Notes under the pieces: model-generated
Database searches by the model: none
Seen by the model: only the letters and a program-made list of their open reading frames with translations
Told to the model about the DNA's origin: nothing
Part shown: positions 1-7,400 of the stretch, in pieces
Position numbering within the stretch: the first letter of the stretch is position 1
Layout of the letters: each line of letters opens with the position of its first letter
Translations under genes and position numbers: made by a program
NCBI GenBank assembly: GCA_029979145.1
Contig: JAPOIC010000021.1
Span: 1-15,157, forward strand
Direction: 5' to 3'
Length of the DNA stretch: 15,157 bases
Source of the DNA: Opitutaceae bacterium
Lineage (GTDB): Bacteria; Verrucomicrobiota; Verrucomicrobiia; Opitutales; Opitutaceae

Positions 1-704
1 GCCAGTCCGGGCACCACGATCACGCCATAGCGCACCAGCCACTCCGAGCCGGTGACGAGGATCTGCGTCGACAACGGCAGGCGCCCGCCGAGCGAGGCGA
101 GCAGCCCTTGCAATCGCGGCATCAGAAAGAACACAAAAAAGATCACCACACCCACCGCCACCACGCTCACCAAGATCGGATAGGCCAGTGCCGCCATCAG
201 CTTGTCGCGCAGGTCGCGTCGTTCGGACAGGTGTTTGATCAACCGCTCGAGCACTTCCGTCAGCCCGCCGGTGGCCTCGCCGGCGCGGACGAGACTGATG
301 GTCTGCGAATCAAAAACCGCCGGCACGGTCTCCATCGCCTGGGAAAGCGTGAGACCTTCCTTCAGGCCGTCCCAAATCACCCCGCACAAGGTGCGTAGCC
401 GCGGCTCCTTGATGCGTTGGGCGAGCAACCGCACCGCTTCACCCGAAGACAGGCCGCTCGCGGTCAACTCCGCCAACGCCTGCAAAAACGGCAACGGATC
501 GCGGGCCTGGGGGGCCGCGGTCGGCACTGCGCGGCCGACCGTGGCAGCGGCCACCGCGCTCGAGGAGCCGGGCTCCGCGAGATCGAGCGGCTGCAGTCCG
601 CGGGCGGCCAGCAGGCGCAGCGCCTCGCGTCGCGAGGGCGCTGCCACGGTGTCGCGCACAGTCTGCCCCTGCGCGTCGCGAGCAGTGAAGGCGAAGTCCG
701 GCAT
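1..704 (-). CDS. gspF: Type II secretion system inner-membrane protein GspF (C-terminus cut by window edge)
   Basis: Platform protein of a type II secretion or type IV pilus-like machine; it sits in the inner membrane and couples the GspE ATPase to pseudopilus assembly. The reading frame is open from the ATG at 704 to the left edge, giving about 234 residues of a family usually near 400, so roughly the C-terminal 40 percent lies outside. The first T2SSF domain is visible at about residues 65-190, with SGLSSGEAVRLLAQ, the family hallmark RAGEATGGLTEVLERL, and LMAALAYPILVSVVAVGVV leading into the first membrane helix. PRLQGLLASLGGRLPLST follows, as in GspF/PilC proteins, and a second hydrophobic stretch begins near residue 220. 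The start is 2 bases after the gspE stop, so translation is probably coupled. Family assignment is secure. T2SS and T4P homologues (PilC) cannot be told apart from this fragment alone. Confidence 0.93.
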   Translation of the reverse strand, partial: MPDFAFTARDAQGQTVRDTVAAPSRREALRLLAARGLQPLDLAEPGSSSAVAAATVGRAVPTAAPQARDPLPFLQALAELTASGLSSGEAVRLLAQRIKEPRLRTLCGVIWDGLKEGLTLSQAMETVPAVFDSQTISLVRAGEATGGLTEVLERLIKHLSERRDLRDKLMAALAYPILVSVVAVGVVIFFVFFLMPRLQGLLASLGGRLPLSTQILVTGSEWLVRYGVIVVPGL

Positions 705-706
705 GG

Positions 707-2392
707 TCAGCGGTCGTTGACGCTGATGGTGCGCACCACCTCGTCGAGGGTGGTCTCGCCGGCGCGCACCTTGGCCCAGCCCGACTGCGCCAGCGTGCAC
801 ATGCCGTGCGCCCGCGCACTGCGCGACAGGGCTTTGGTGGACTCCCGCCGGACGATCAGGTCGTGCAACTCCTCGTTGGGCCGCAGGATTTCGAACAAGC
901 CGATGCGGCCGCGGTAGCCGGTGCCCCGGCAATGATCACAGCCCACGGGCGCTGCGAGCTCGGTCACGCCTTCGCCTTTGCTTGGCTCGAGACCGAGCAG
1001 AGCGAGCGAGTCCTGCAGTTTGCGCGCATCGACGGGCGCGGGCTTGGCGCATTGCGGACAGAGCCGGCGGACGAGGCGTTGCGCGATCACCAGCTCAATC
1101 GCCGAAGCGATCAGGAACGGCTCCACGCCCATGTCGATCAGGCGGGTGATGGCGCCGGGCGCGTCGTTGGTATGCAGAGTGGTGAAAACCAAGTGGCCGG
1201 TCAGCGATGCGCGGATGGCAATGTCGGCGGTCTCCCGGTCGCGCACCTCGCCGACCATGATCACGTCGGGATCCTGGCGCAGGATGTGGCGCAGCGCGCT
1301 GGCGAAGCTCAGGCCGATCTCCGGGCGCACCTGGATCTGGTTGGCGCCGGGCACCTCGTATTCGATCGGGTCCTCGACGGTCACGATGCGCAGGTCGGTG
1401 GAATTGATCTGCCGCAGAAAGGCGTTGAGCGAGGTCGACTTGCCGGAACCCGTGGGGCCGGTCACGAGCACGATGCCGTGCGGTGAATCCAACACGCGCG
1501 TGATCCGCTCCTGCTCCTCGGCGGCGAGGCCGATGCGGTCCATCGTGTAGGCTTCCTTGCGCAGGTTAAGTAGGCGCAGGCTCACGCTCTCGGCGTAGAT
1601 GGTGGGGATCGTGGAGACGCGGATGTCGAGCGAGGCGCCGCCGACGCGAAACGCGATGCGGCCGTCCTGCGGCAGACGCTTTTCCGAGATGTTCAGGTGC
1701 GCCATGATCTTCAGGCGCGAGATGATCGCGTCCTGAAACCGCAGCAGGTTTTCCGGCAACGGCACGGGCACGAGCAGGCCGTCGACGCGGTAACGGATGC
1801 GCAGCTGCCCTTCCTGTGGCTCGAAGTGGATATCCGTGGCCCCGTCCTCGATCGCCTGCGTGATCACGTCGCTCACAAACCGCACGACCGCGGCGTCTTC
1901 GTCGGCGTCGTTGTCGCCGCTGTCGGTCAGCGCGACCTCGGCGGCCTCAGCCAGATCGAGACTGCCGGCGCCAACTCCGTAGTGATCGCGGATGAGCTGG
2001 GCCACCTTGTCGGCCGGAGCGAGGTGCCAGCGAGGCTCGCGCGGAGTGAAGGTGCGCACCCAGTCCGCGAGGGTGTCGTCCGGCGGCCAGGACACGGCGA
2101 GCGCGAGCTCCTGCACGGAGGCGTCGGACACAGCGAGTGGCACGACTTGAAAATCGGAGGCGAGGCGCGCAGGAATGATCGGTCGCGCCGCCTCGTCGAT
2201 GCGCAGGTCGGTCGCGACCGGGAGTCCGGCGGCGGCGGCAATTTCGGCCAACGCCTCGCGACCGGATTGGCCCGTCGCCTTCGCATAGGCCTCTAGGCGT
2301 TCGTCACGCGGAGCCGTGGCGATGGCCGTGCGCGCGGCGGCAGTGAGTCCGGCGGCGGATCCGGTCGACAGAAAATCAGTTGCCCCCGGCAT
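707..2392 (-). CDS. gspE: Type II secretion system ATPase GspE
   Basis: Cytoplasmic hexameric ATPase that powers pseudopilus assembly. Its 561 residues are normal for the family. An N-terminal GspE/PilB-type domain occupies about residues 40-150 and an acidic linker about 157-168. The ATPase core follows: Walker A GPTGSGKS at 312-319, the Asp box around VTVEDPIEYE (337-346), Walker B within DPDVIMVGEVRD (374-385), and the His box TGHLVFTTLHTNDA (398-411). A tetracysteine zinc site is complete, C445/C448 and C485/C488, as in GspE and PilB. The start overlaps the end of gspD by 17 bases and has GGGAG 8 bases upstream; gspF follows after 2 bases. This is a tightly coupled D-E-F operon. Nothing essential is missing, so the machine's motor looks functional even though the secretin gene upstream carries a stop. 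PilB-type function is the main alternative. Confidence 0.96.
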   Translation of the reverse strand: MPGATDFLSTGSAAGLTAAARTAIATAPRDERLEAYAKATGQSGREALAEIAAAAGLPVATDLRIDEAARPIIPARLASDFQVVPLAVSDASVQELALAVSWPPDDTLADWVRTFTPREPRWHLAPADKVAQLIRDHYGVGAGSLDLAEAAEVALTDSGDNDADEDAAVVRFVSDVITQAIEDGATDIHFEPQEGQLRIRYRVDGLLVPVPLPENLLRFQDAIISRLKIMAHLNISEKRLPQDGRIAFRVGGASLDIRVSTIPTIYAESVSLRLLNLRKEAYTMDRIGLAAEEQERITRVLDSPHGIVLVTGPTGSGKSTSLNAFLRQINSTDLRIVTVEDPIEYEVPGANQIQVRPEIGLSFASALRHILRQDPDVIMVGEVRDRETADIAIRASLTGHLVFTTLHTNDAPGAITRLIDMGVEPFLIASAIELVIAQRLVRRLCPQCAKPAPVDARKLQDSLALLGLEPSKGEGVTELAAPVGCDHCRGTGYRGRIGLFEILRPNEELHDLIVRRESTKALSRSARAHGMCTLAQSGWAKVRAGETTLDEVVRTISVNDR

Positions 2393-3437
2393 CGAGAATA
2401 CTCCCGGCGGGTTCTAGAATGCCCTTCAGCTTCCCGCGCTGCGCCTTGGGAAATTCCTCCACCTGTTTCAATGCCGGGGCATTGTCGGCCGCGGTGTTGG
2501 TGAGGATCGTGGGCCGCAGGAAGAAGACCAAGTCGGTGCGGCTCTTTTCCTTGGTGCGACGACCGAGCAAATCGCCGATGATCGGAATCGGGCCGAGGCG
2601 GCTGGTGCTGCGGTTCTCCTTGCTCGTCTGCAGGCCGCCGAGCACGACAATCTCGCCGCTGCGCACGCTGACGAAAGACTCCATCTTGCGTTTGCCGACA
2701 ATCGGCTGCGCGTTGTTGTCGATGGTGGTGGTGCCGATCACGTCACTGACCTCCTGGTCGATTTCCAGCTGCACGGAGCCGTCGCTGCCGATGAGCGGCA
2801 TCACCTTGAGCGTGATGCCGATCTCCTTTTTACCAATGGTGGAGCGGTAGCCACCGGTCGTCGTGTTGGTCGTCGAATCGTTGAGGTAGCTGCTGATGCT
2901 GGGCTGCTCCTGGCCGACGAAGATCAGCGCCTCCTTGTTGTGTGTCGTGACGATGTTGGGCACCGAGAGAATGTTCGTGTTCGATTTCCGCGGGGTGGTG
3001 CCGAGGTTGATCGTCGCGGCGAGATCATACGGGCCGCTGCCCACCACGCCCGGCGTGATCGTGGCCGAGGGCACGGCGATGCCGGCGGCCGTGCCGCTGA
3101 AGCCGACGAGCTTGGCGCCGATGATTTCCAGACCGAGTTCGCTGATGCCTGACGTCGCGTTGTCGCCGAGCGTCACCTCGGCGATGACAACCTCGATGCG
3201 CACCTGCGCGAGCAGGATGTCGATCTTGGCCACCAAGTCATGGATCAGGCGCAGGTCGTCGACCGTGCCGGAGACGACCAGCGAGTTGCTGCGCACTTCG
3301 GGCAGAATCGTGAGGACGGCGCTGAACTGGCTGGAGGGATCAAATTCCAACTGCGGCCGGAGCGCGGCCACCACCGGCGCGGTCGCGGCGGGCGTCGCCG
3401 CCGGGGTGGCATTGGGCGACGGTGTCGCGGCGCGCAC
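2376..3437 (-). CDS. gspD: GspD secretin, C-terminal part downstream of an in-frame TAG
   Basis: Outer-membrane channel half of a type II secretion secretin: 353 residues in the same reading frame as the upstream fragment, directly after its TAG. It begins with an Ala/Thr/Pro-rich linker (about 1-26) and then completes an N3 domain (LEFDPSSQFSAVL to KID, about 30-73). The beta-barrel secretin domain follows at about 155-312, with VPNIVTTHNKEALIFVG, GITLKVMPLI, and the C-terminal signature SRLGPIPIIGDLLGRR, then TDLVFFLRPTIL. The first codon after the TAG is GTG, but no Shine-Dalgarno is visible before it and this part has no signal peptide, so as an independent product it could not reach the envelope. 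It is best read as the back half of one 667-codon gene with the part at 3438-4379. Its stop overlaps the gspE start. Family identity is certain; whether it is made as part of a full-length protein is unknown. Confidence 0.85.
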   Translation of the reverse strand: MRAATPSPNATPAATPAATAPVVAALRPQLEFDPSSQFSAVLTILPEVRSNSLVVSGTVDDLRLIHDLVAKIDILLAQVRIEVVIAEVTLGDNATSGISELGLEIIGAKLVGFSGTAAGIAVPSATITPGVVGSGPYDLAATINLGTTPRKSNTNILSVPNIVTTHNKEALIFVGQEQPSISSYLNDSTTNTTTGGYRSTIGKKEIGITLKVMPLIGSDGSVQLEIDQEVSDVIGTTTIDNNAQPIVGKRKMESFVSVRSGEIVVLGGLQTSKENRSTSRLGPIPIIGDLLGRRTKEKSRTDLVFFLRPTILTNTAADNAPALKQVEEFPKAQRGKLKGILEPAGSILDAGGN

Positions 3438-3440
3438 CTA
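3438..3440 (-). other. In-frame amber stop splitting gspD
   Basis: On the minus strand the reading is CGC AGC TAG GTG CGC, with identical frame on both sides: 313 codons before and 353 after. The TAG lies in a loop rich in Ala, Thr, Pro and Ser between two beta-alpha elements of the N3 domain, where almost any residue would be tolerated. One base change would restore Gln (CAG), Glu (GAG), Ser (TCG), Leu (TTG), Trp, Lys or Tyr. Confidence 0.9.
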
Positions 3441-4379
3441 GCTGCGACGGCCGGCATCGACGGCGCTGTTTTGGCCGTTTACCAAGTCGCTGAGGATCGT
3501 GGCCACATCGGTGGCCGCGGCGTGCTTCAGGTAGATGACCTCGTTGCGCGTGTTGGGGTCGGCGCGCACATCGAGCCGCGCCACGAGCTCATCGAAAAAC
3601 TTGTGCTGCCGAGGATCCGCAATGAGCACGATCTGATTGGTGCGGTCGTCGGCGCTCAGGCTGGTGGCCGTGCCCAGCTGGGCCTGCAACGGCCCCGTAA
3701 GCATTCCGCGCATCTTGTCGACCACCTCGCTGGCCCTGGCGGAGGTTAGCGTGTAAAACTTGGGCTCCAACCCTTCGAGCACCGGGCGGTCGAGCCGATT
3801 CACCAAGGTTTCGATCCGCTGTAAATTGCTGACGGAATCGGTGATGAGTGCGGCATTGGCCTTGTCGAACACCACCGGCGGGCTGCCCGCGGCGGGATTC
3901 AAAAGGCCGGCGATCTGCGGCATGAACTCGTTCACCCGCAAGAAGCCGAGCTGGAACAGCTTGCTGGCGATCCGGCCGCTGGGCGGCAGGTTCAGGGTTG
4001 AACCCTCGATGAGCTCGGGCGCCTCGGACTTCGCGGCGTTAAGCGCCGTGGCCTTGAGAAACCGGTCGCCGAGGGGTGTGACCGCGATGCCATTGAGATT
4101 GAGCAGGGTTTCGACCGCCTGGACCGCCTCGGCCTTGGTGACCCGCTGCTTGAGCTGCAAGGTCAGGGAAAGCGCCGGAATGTTTTGCGGCCGCAATACC
4201 GACCGGCCCGTCCAACGCTCCAGCAAACCGAGCATGGCATCCACATCCGCCGCCGGCACCTCAATGGGCCCGATCAGCTCGGCATCCGATGCCGCGTCGC
4301 CTTCCACCGCCCAACCTGCCGACGGCGGCGTCAACATCGCCAGCACTGCCAAGACAAAGATGGGTAAAAAGCGCTTCAT
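3438..4379 (-). CDS. gspD: GspD secretin, N-terminal part ending at an in-frame TAG
   Basis: Periplasmic half of the secretin: 313 residues. A Sec signal peptide is clear (MKRFLP, hydrophobic core FVLAVLAMLTPP, probable cleavage after GWA at residue 24). An N0-like domain spans about 37-115 (MLGLLERWTGRSVLRPQNIP), N1 about 137-200 (LVNRLDRP), N2 about 206-271 (TNQIVLIADPRQHKFFDELV), and N3 begins at about 279 (NEVIYLKHAAATDVATILSDL). The frame stops with TAG after NSAVDAGRRS, in the variable loop of N3, and continues unchanged after it. Joined, the two parts make about 667 residues, normal for GspD. The ATG at 4379 has AGGG 7 bases upstream, and no other gsp gene is visible before it; gspC is absent here. 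Causes could be a nonsense mutation, an assembly error, or readthrough of the amber codon. Confidence 0.85.
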   Translation of the reverse strand: MKRFLPIFVLAVLAMLTPPSAGWAVEGDAASDAELIGPIEVPAADVDAMLGLLERWTGRSVLRPQNIPALSLTLQLKQRVTKAEAVQAVETLLNLNGIAVTPLGDRFLKATALNAAKSEAPELIEGSTLNLPPSGRIASKLFQLGFLRVNEFMPQIAGLLNPAAGSPPVVFDKANAALITDSVSNLQRIETLVNRLDRPVLEGLEPKFYTLTSARASEVVDKMRGMLTGPLQAQLGTATSLSADDRTNQIVLIADPRQHKFFDELVARLDVRADPNTRNEVIYLKHAAATDVATILSDLVNGQNSAVDAGRRS

Positions 4380-4392
4380 GCCGCGACCCTGA

Positions 4393-4443
4393 TTAGGCCA
4401 CCGCCACGAGGAGGATTAGCAATCCGAAAATGGGCAGGCCCAT
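4393..4443 (-). CDS. Possible 16-residue hydrophobic leader peptide upstream of gspD
   Basis: A very short frame from ATG at 4443 to TAA at 4393 encodes MGLPIFGLLILLVAVA, almost wholly hydrophobic. It ends 13 bases before the gspD ATG on the same strand. I do not recognise it. It could be a translated leader peptide for the secretion operon, the decayed tail of a lost membrane protein (the frame stays open upstream, H-E-L-L-L-V-R-Q-S-R-R-L-T-G, with no start codon), or chance. No clear Shine-Dalgarno precedes it. Confidence is low because so short an open frame is common by chance. Confidence 0.15.
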   Translation of the reverse strand: MGLPIFGLLILLVAVA

Positions 4444-4502
4444 GCCGGTGAGTCGGCGTGATTGACGGACCAGAAGCAGTTCGTGACAGTCGCGGCTGCC
4501 AC

Positions 4503-4588
<86 letters not shown>

Positions 4589-4615
4589 CGTTTCTTTCCA
4601 AATTGGAAAGAAACG
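4589..4615. repeat. Perfect AT-rich palindrome touching the tRNA 3' end
   Basis: Two 13-base arms, CGTTTCTTTCCAA and its exact reverse complement TTGGAAAGAAACG, flank a single central A. It starts on the base right after the tRNA CCA. A hairpin here could stop or process the tRNA transcript, but no T-run follows on either strand, so it is not a standard intrinsic terminator. It could equally be a protein-binding palindrome or part of the repeat cluster that continues to 4753. Confidence 0.8.
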
Positions 4616-4645
4616 TGCCCGCCGAAGCCTCGGCGAAGGCGGGCA
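4616..4645. repeat. GC-rich palindromic extragenic element
   Basis: Outer arms TGCCCGCC (4616-4623) and GGCGGGCA (4638-4645) are exact reverse complements and enclose a 14-base centre. A competing inner hairpin is GCCGA/TCGGC around AGCC (4621-4634). It abuts the preceding palindrome without a gap. The form is that of a REP-type mobile intergenic palindrome; this class is inferred from shape and location, not from a database match. Confidence 0.7.
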
Positions 4646-4662
4646 ATAGAACGTTCGAATGA

Positions 4663-4695
4663 ACAATCCCGGCACGCCCGGCGGTCACGCCCTCC
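4663..4695 (-). repeat. REP-like element, copy A (33 bp)
   Basis: Read on the plus strand it begins ACAATCCC and ends CACGCCCTCC. Aligned without gaps to 4721-4753 it shares 25 of 33 bases, including the first eight and the CGCCCT near the end. Its hairpin arms are degenerate (about 5 of 8 pairs), so it looks like a decayed copy. Confidence 0.65.
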
Positions 4696-4720
4696 CCTGA
4701 ATCGAGATAGGACTGGACCG

Positions 4721-4753
4721 ACAATCCCAGCGCGCTCGGAGAGCGCGCCCTAC
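4721..4753 (-). repeat. REP-like element, copy B with perfect hairpin (33 bp)
   Basis: It begins ACAATCCC like copy A, 58 bases further on. It contains a perfect 8-bp hairpin: GCGCGCTC (4730-4737), loop GGA, GAGCGCGC (4741-4748). It lies 12 bases beyond the stop of the minus-strand metallophosphoesterase gene, so the hairpin may also protect or end that operon's mRNA. No T-run follows. Confidence 0.7.
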
Positions 4754-4764
4754 CCCAAAACCGT

Positions 4765-5703
4765 TCAGAGATTCACCACAAACTTCCGCTCGGCGGCATT
4801 GCCGCGCAGATAGGCGAGCGCGTGCGGATGCTCAGCGTCGGTGTAGCCTTCGGCGTAGCGCGGGGGGCCGTGGATGTTGGACTTGGGTTCGTGCAGGGAC
4901 TTCGGCAGGCCCGTCACGTCGACTTGGATGCGTTGGTCGTTCACGCGCAACAGGGCGTAGTCGTGCGGGAATGAGGCTGTGCCCGCCGTCACGAGGTGGC
5001 ACACGCCGCGGCGGCGCAGCATGCCGGTGAGGTGCAGGTGACCGGAGACGACCAGGCGCACGTCGGCGCCGGCCGTGTCGAGCAGGTCGAGCAATTCGCC
5101 TTCGAGGCAGCGGTAACTGATGAAGCCGAAGCTGCCGTACAGCACATCGCGGTCGCGCATCGAGACCAACGGCACGTGGCAGACGACGATCTTCGGCACG
5201 CCGGGATGCGCGCGCAGCATTTTCTCAAAACGCTTGGCGCGCTGCTCGCGCCGCTTGGCCGTCACGTGAAACGTGCCGCCATTGTTCAGCACGATGATCC
5301 GCACCGGGCCGGCGGCAAAGGAGTAGTCGAAACGGTCCTTCCCGAAGGCCTTCGCGTAAGGGCGCTCATACTCGGCGCTGCCCTCGCGCTGGAGAAACTC
5401 GTGGTTTCCGCAGCAGGGATAATATGGCATCGGCAGGCGCTTCACCGCCTTGCGGAAGGCCTTCATCTCGGCGCGGATCGACTTCAGGTCCTCGCCGTTG
5501 ATCAGGTCGCCGGCACCCACGACGAAGTCCACGTCCACGTGCCGGCCGCGGGGTTGAAACTGCCGCAGCATCCAGTCCGCGCGCTCACTGCCGCCGGGAT
5601 ACCCATGCGGCGAGGGCTTGGGCACGAACTGCGCGTGCAGGTCATTGATCACGGCGAAGGTCACTTCGCCCTCGGTTTTGCGCCTACGTTTCGCGGCGGC
5701 CAT
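4765..5703 (-). CDS. Calcineurin-like metallophosphoesterase
   Basis: Predicted two-metal phosphoesterase of 312 residues. All five metal-site motifs are present in order: D21-x-H23 in INDLHAQ, GAGD at 63-66 (D66), GNHE at 99-102 (N100, H101), H176 in VVCHVP, and GHLH at 221-224. The layout resembles the cyclic-nucleotide and nucleotide phosphodiesterase-like branch of the calcineurin superfamily, but the substrate cannot be read from the sequence. There is no signal peptide; the N-terminus is basic (AAAKRRRK), so the protein is probably cytoplasmic. The start lies 7 bases after the SMP-30 gene stop, placing it as the last gene of a sugar-oxidation operon. A REP-like hairpin lies just past its stop. 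A role in sugar-phosphate metabolism is possible from context only. Confidence 0.92.
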   Translation of the reverse strand: MAAAKRRRKTEGEVTFAVINDLHAQFVPKPSPHGYPGGSERADWMLRQFQPRGRHVDVDFVVGAGDLINGEDLKSIRAEMKAFRKAVKRLPMPYYPCCGNHEFLQREGSAEYERPYAKAFGKDRFDYSFAAGPVRIIVLNNGGTFHVTAKRREQRAKRFEKMLRAHPGVPKIVVCHVPLVSMRDRDVLYGSFGFISYRCLEGELLDLLDTAGADVRLVVSGHLHLTGMLRRRGVCHLVTAGTASFPHDYALLRVNDQRIQVDVTGLPKSLHEPKSNIHGPPRYAEGYTDAEHPHALAYLRGNAAERKFVVNL

Positions 5704-5710
5704 GGCGGTT

Positions 5711-6583
5711 TCAGGCGAGTTGCGAGCGGAACGTTGCGCGGCCGCGCACGCCGGGCACCTTGAGGGTGAAAATCGCGCCGTCGAGCGAGTCCTTGCCGTT
5801 GCCGCCCGCGGTCGAGAGGAACATCGTGCCGAAATCCGGTCCGCCGAAAGTCACGGAGCTAACCTTGGCGACAGGAAACTTCACCTCGCGCATCACTTTG
5901 CCATCCGCCGCGGCGTGCTGCACCACGCGGAAGCCGTCCCAGCGCGCACTCCAGAGGTTGTCCTCCGTGTCGATCGTCATGCCGTCGGTGATGCCTTCCT
6001 CCTTCGTGGCCTGATACCACAGGCGCTCGTTGCTGAGGTCGCCCGTGGCTTCGTCGTAGTCGTAACGATAGATCTGGCTGCGGGTGGAGCAGGTCCAGAA
6101 AAAGCTCTTTCGGTCCGCGGTGAACGCCATGCCGTTGGAGCAGCCGGAGCCATAGATTACGCGGCGCTTCGAACCATCCGGATCGTAGCGGTAAACTCCG
6201 CCGGTCGGCGTGGCCTCGGTCATGCCGACGGTGCCGGCGAACACGCGGCCGCGCGGATCGGCGATCACGTCGTTGAACCGCGAATTGCCCGGCTCGGAGA
6301 ACTTCGCGACTTCGCGAAGCGCACCGGTCGCGGGATCCAGCCGCACAATGTCACAGGTGCGAAAGAGCAGCAGCGCACCGTCGGCTTCCTGCGTGAACCC
6401 GCCGACATTCGGCCCGGCGTAGACCTGCTTCGTCGCGGCTGACGCCACGTGGTGTGACCACACGGCGCCGCCGGTAATGTCGGTCCAGTAGAGCGTGCCG
6501 GCGACTTCGTCCCAAAGCGGATTTTCCGAAAGGGCGCAGGACCGGTTGACGAGGACCTTGGGGGTGGGGGCGGCGTTTTCCAT
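5711..6583 (-). CDS. SMP-30/gluconolactonase-like sugar lactonase
   Basis: Six-bladed beta-propeller of the SMP-30/gluconolactonase/LRE family, which hydrolyses aldonolactones to aldonic acids with a divalent metal. The chosen start is the ATG at 6583 (MENAAPTPKV), 4 bases past the SDR stop, giving 290 residues. An upstream ATG at 6649 would add 22 residues but overlap the SDR by about 60 bases. Metal ligands match the family: E20 in LSENPLWDE, N150 in GCSNGMAF, D200 in ITDGMTID; N104 in RFND is the usual substrate-side Asn. There is no signal peptide, so it is likely cytoplasmic. It sits directly after a sugar-type SDR, the classic dehydrogenase-lactonase pair of oxidative aldose breakdown. 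The exact lactone (galactono-, fucono-, arabino-, xylono-) is not decidable here. Confidence 0.93.
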   Translation of the reverse strand: MENAAPTPKVLVNRSCALSENPLWDEVAGTLYWTDITGGAVWSHHVASAATKQVYAGPNVGGFTQEADGALLLFRTCDIVRLDPATGALREVAKFSEPGNSRFNDVIADPRGRVFAGTVGMTEATPTGGVYRYDPDGSKRRVIYGSGCSNGMAFTADRKSFFWTCSTRSQIYRYDYDEATGDLSNERLWYQATKEEGITDGMTIDTEDNLWSARWDGFRVVQHAAADGKVMREVKFPVAKVSSVTFGGPDFGTMFLSTAGGNGKDSLDGAIFTLKVPGVRGRATFRSQLA

Positions 6584-6587
6584 AAAG

Positions 6588-7373
6588 TCATTCCAGCAGC
6601 CAGCCGCCATCGACCACGCAATTGTGACCCGTCGAGGCCCGGCTGACATCGCTCAGATAAAAGAGGACGTGATTCGCGATGTCGCGCGCATCGATTTTGA
6701 TCGGCAGCGACTGCACGCCCGCGAGGTAGGCAAGGTTCTTCGCCGCGGCCTCGCCGGCGAAATACTCCTTCACCTGTCCTTCCGTGAATACCCAGCCGGG
6801 CGAGACGGTGTTGATGCGGATGCGCTCGCGGCCCAACTCGCGCGCCAGCCCCGTGGTCAACCCGAGGATACCCGCCTTGCTCGCGGCGTAGATCGCGCGC
6901 CGGGGCACACCCAGCCGGTAGTTGATCGAGCCCACGTTGACCACGCTGCGGCCCTGCCCTTGGCGCAACCATGGCAACGCCTCGTGCAGCACCAGGTAGT
7001 AGCCGCGGAGATTCAGGTCGACGATGGCATCCCACTGCTCCGCCCCACCCGTTTCGAGTGAAGCCTTGGTGTCGACGCCCGCGACATTCACGACGTAGTC
7101 CAGCCGCCCGGCCTCGGTGCCAATCGCGGCGACCACGGCCTTGATCGCGGCGGCGTCGCGCAGGTCGCAAACGTGGCCATGGAATTGGGCGTGAGCCAAG
7201 GCTGCCGGTTCGTGGGCCACGCCGTGCACGACCACACCGCTCTCGATCAATGCCTCCGCCACGGCGCGGCCGATGCCCGAGCTGGCGCCGGTGACCAAGG
7301 CGACACGGCCCGCCAGATCCGGCAGCTGCAAAGCCGGTCGGGGGGTCTCGTCAAACTCGGGCGCGGCGCTCAT
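6588..7373 (-). CDS. SDR-family NAD(P)-dependent dehydrogenase, probable sugar dehydrogenase
   Basis: Classical short-chain dehydrogenase, 261 residues. The Rossmann cofactor motif TGASSGIG is at 28-35, followed by D70 in CDLRD and NVAG at 96-99 (variant of NNAG). The catalytic set is N121, S149, Y162 and K166 (YAASK). SPGWVFTEGQ at 191-200 and the end TGHNCVVDGGW resemble SDRs that oxidise aldoses such as galactose, arabinose or rhamnose, or 2-keto-3-deoxy-fuconate; this resemblance is from memory of the families. It lies between a glycoside hydrolase (27 bases upstream) and a lactonase (4 bases downstream), which supports oxidation of a released sugar to its lactone. No strong Shine-Dalgarno precedes the ATG. 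The fold and enzyme class are sure; the substrate is inferred. Confidence 0.93.
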   Translation of the reverse strand: MSAAPEFDETPRPALQLPDLAGRVALVTGASSGIGRAVAEALIESGVVVHGVAHEPAALAHAQFHGHVCDLRDAAAIKAVVAAIGTEAGRLDYVVNVAGVDTKASLETGGAEQWDAIVDLNLRGYYLVLHEALPWLRQGQGRSVVNVGSINYRLGVPRRAIYAASKAGILGLTTGLARELGRERIRINTVSPGWVFTEGQVKEYFAGEAAAKNLAYLAGVQSLPIKIDARDIANHVLFYLSDVSRASTGHNCVVDGGWLLE

Positions 7374-7400
7374 TTCGACAAGGTGACCAGGGCGAATCGC

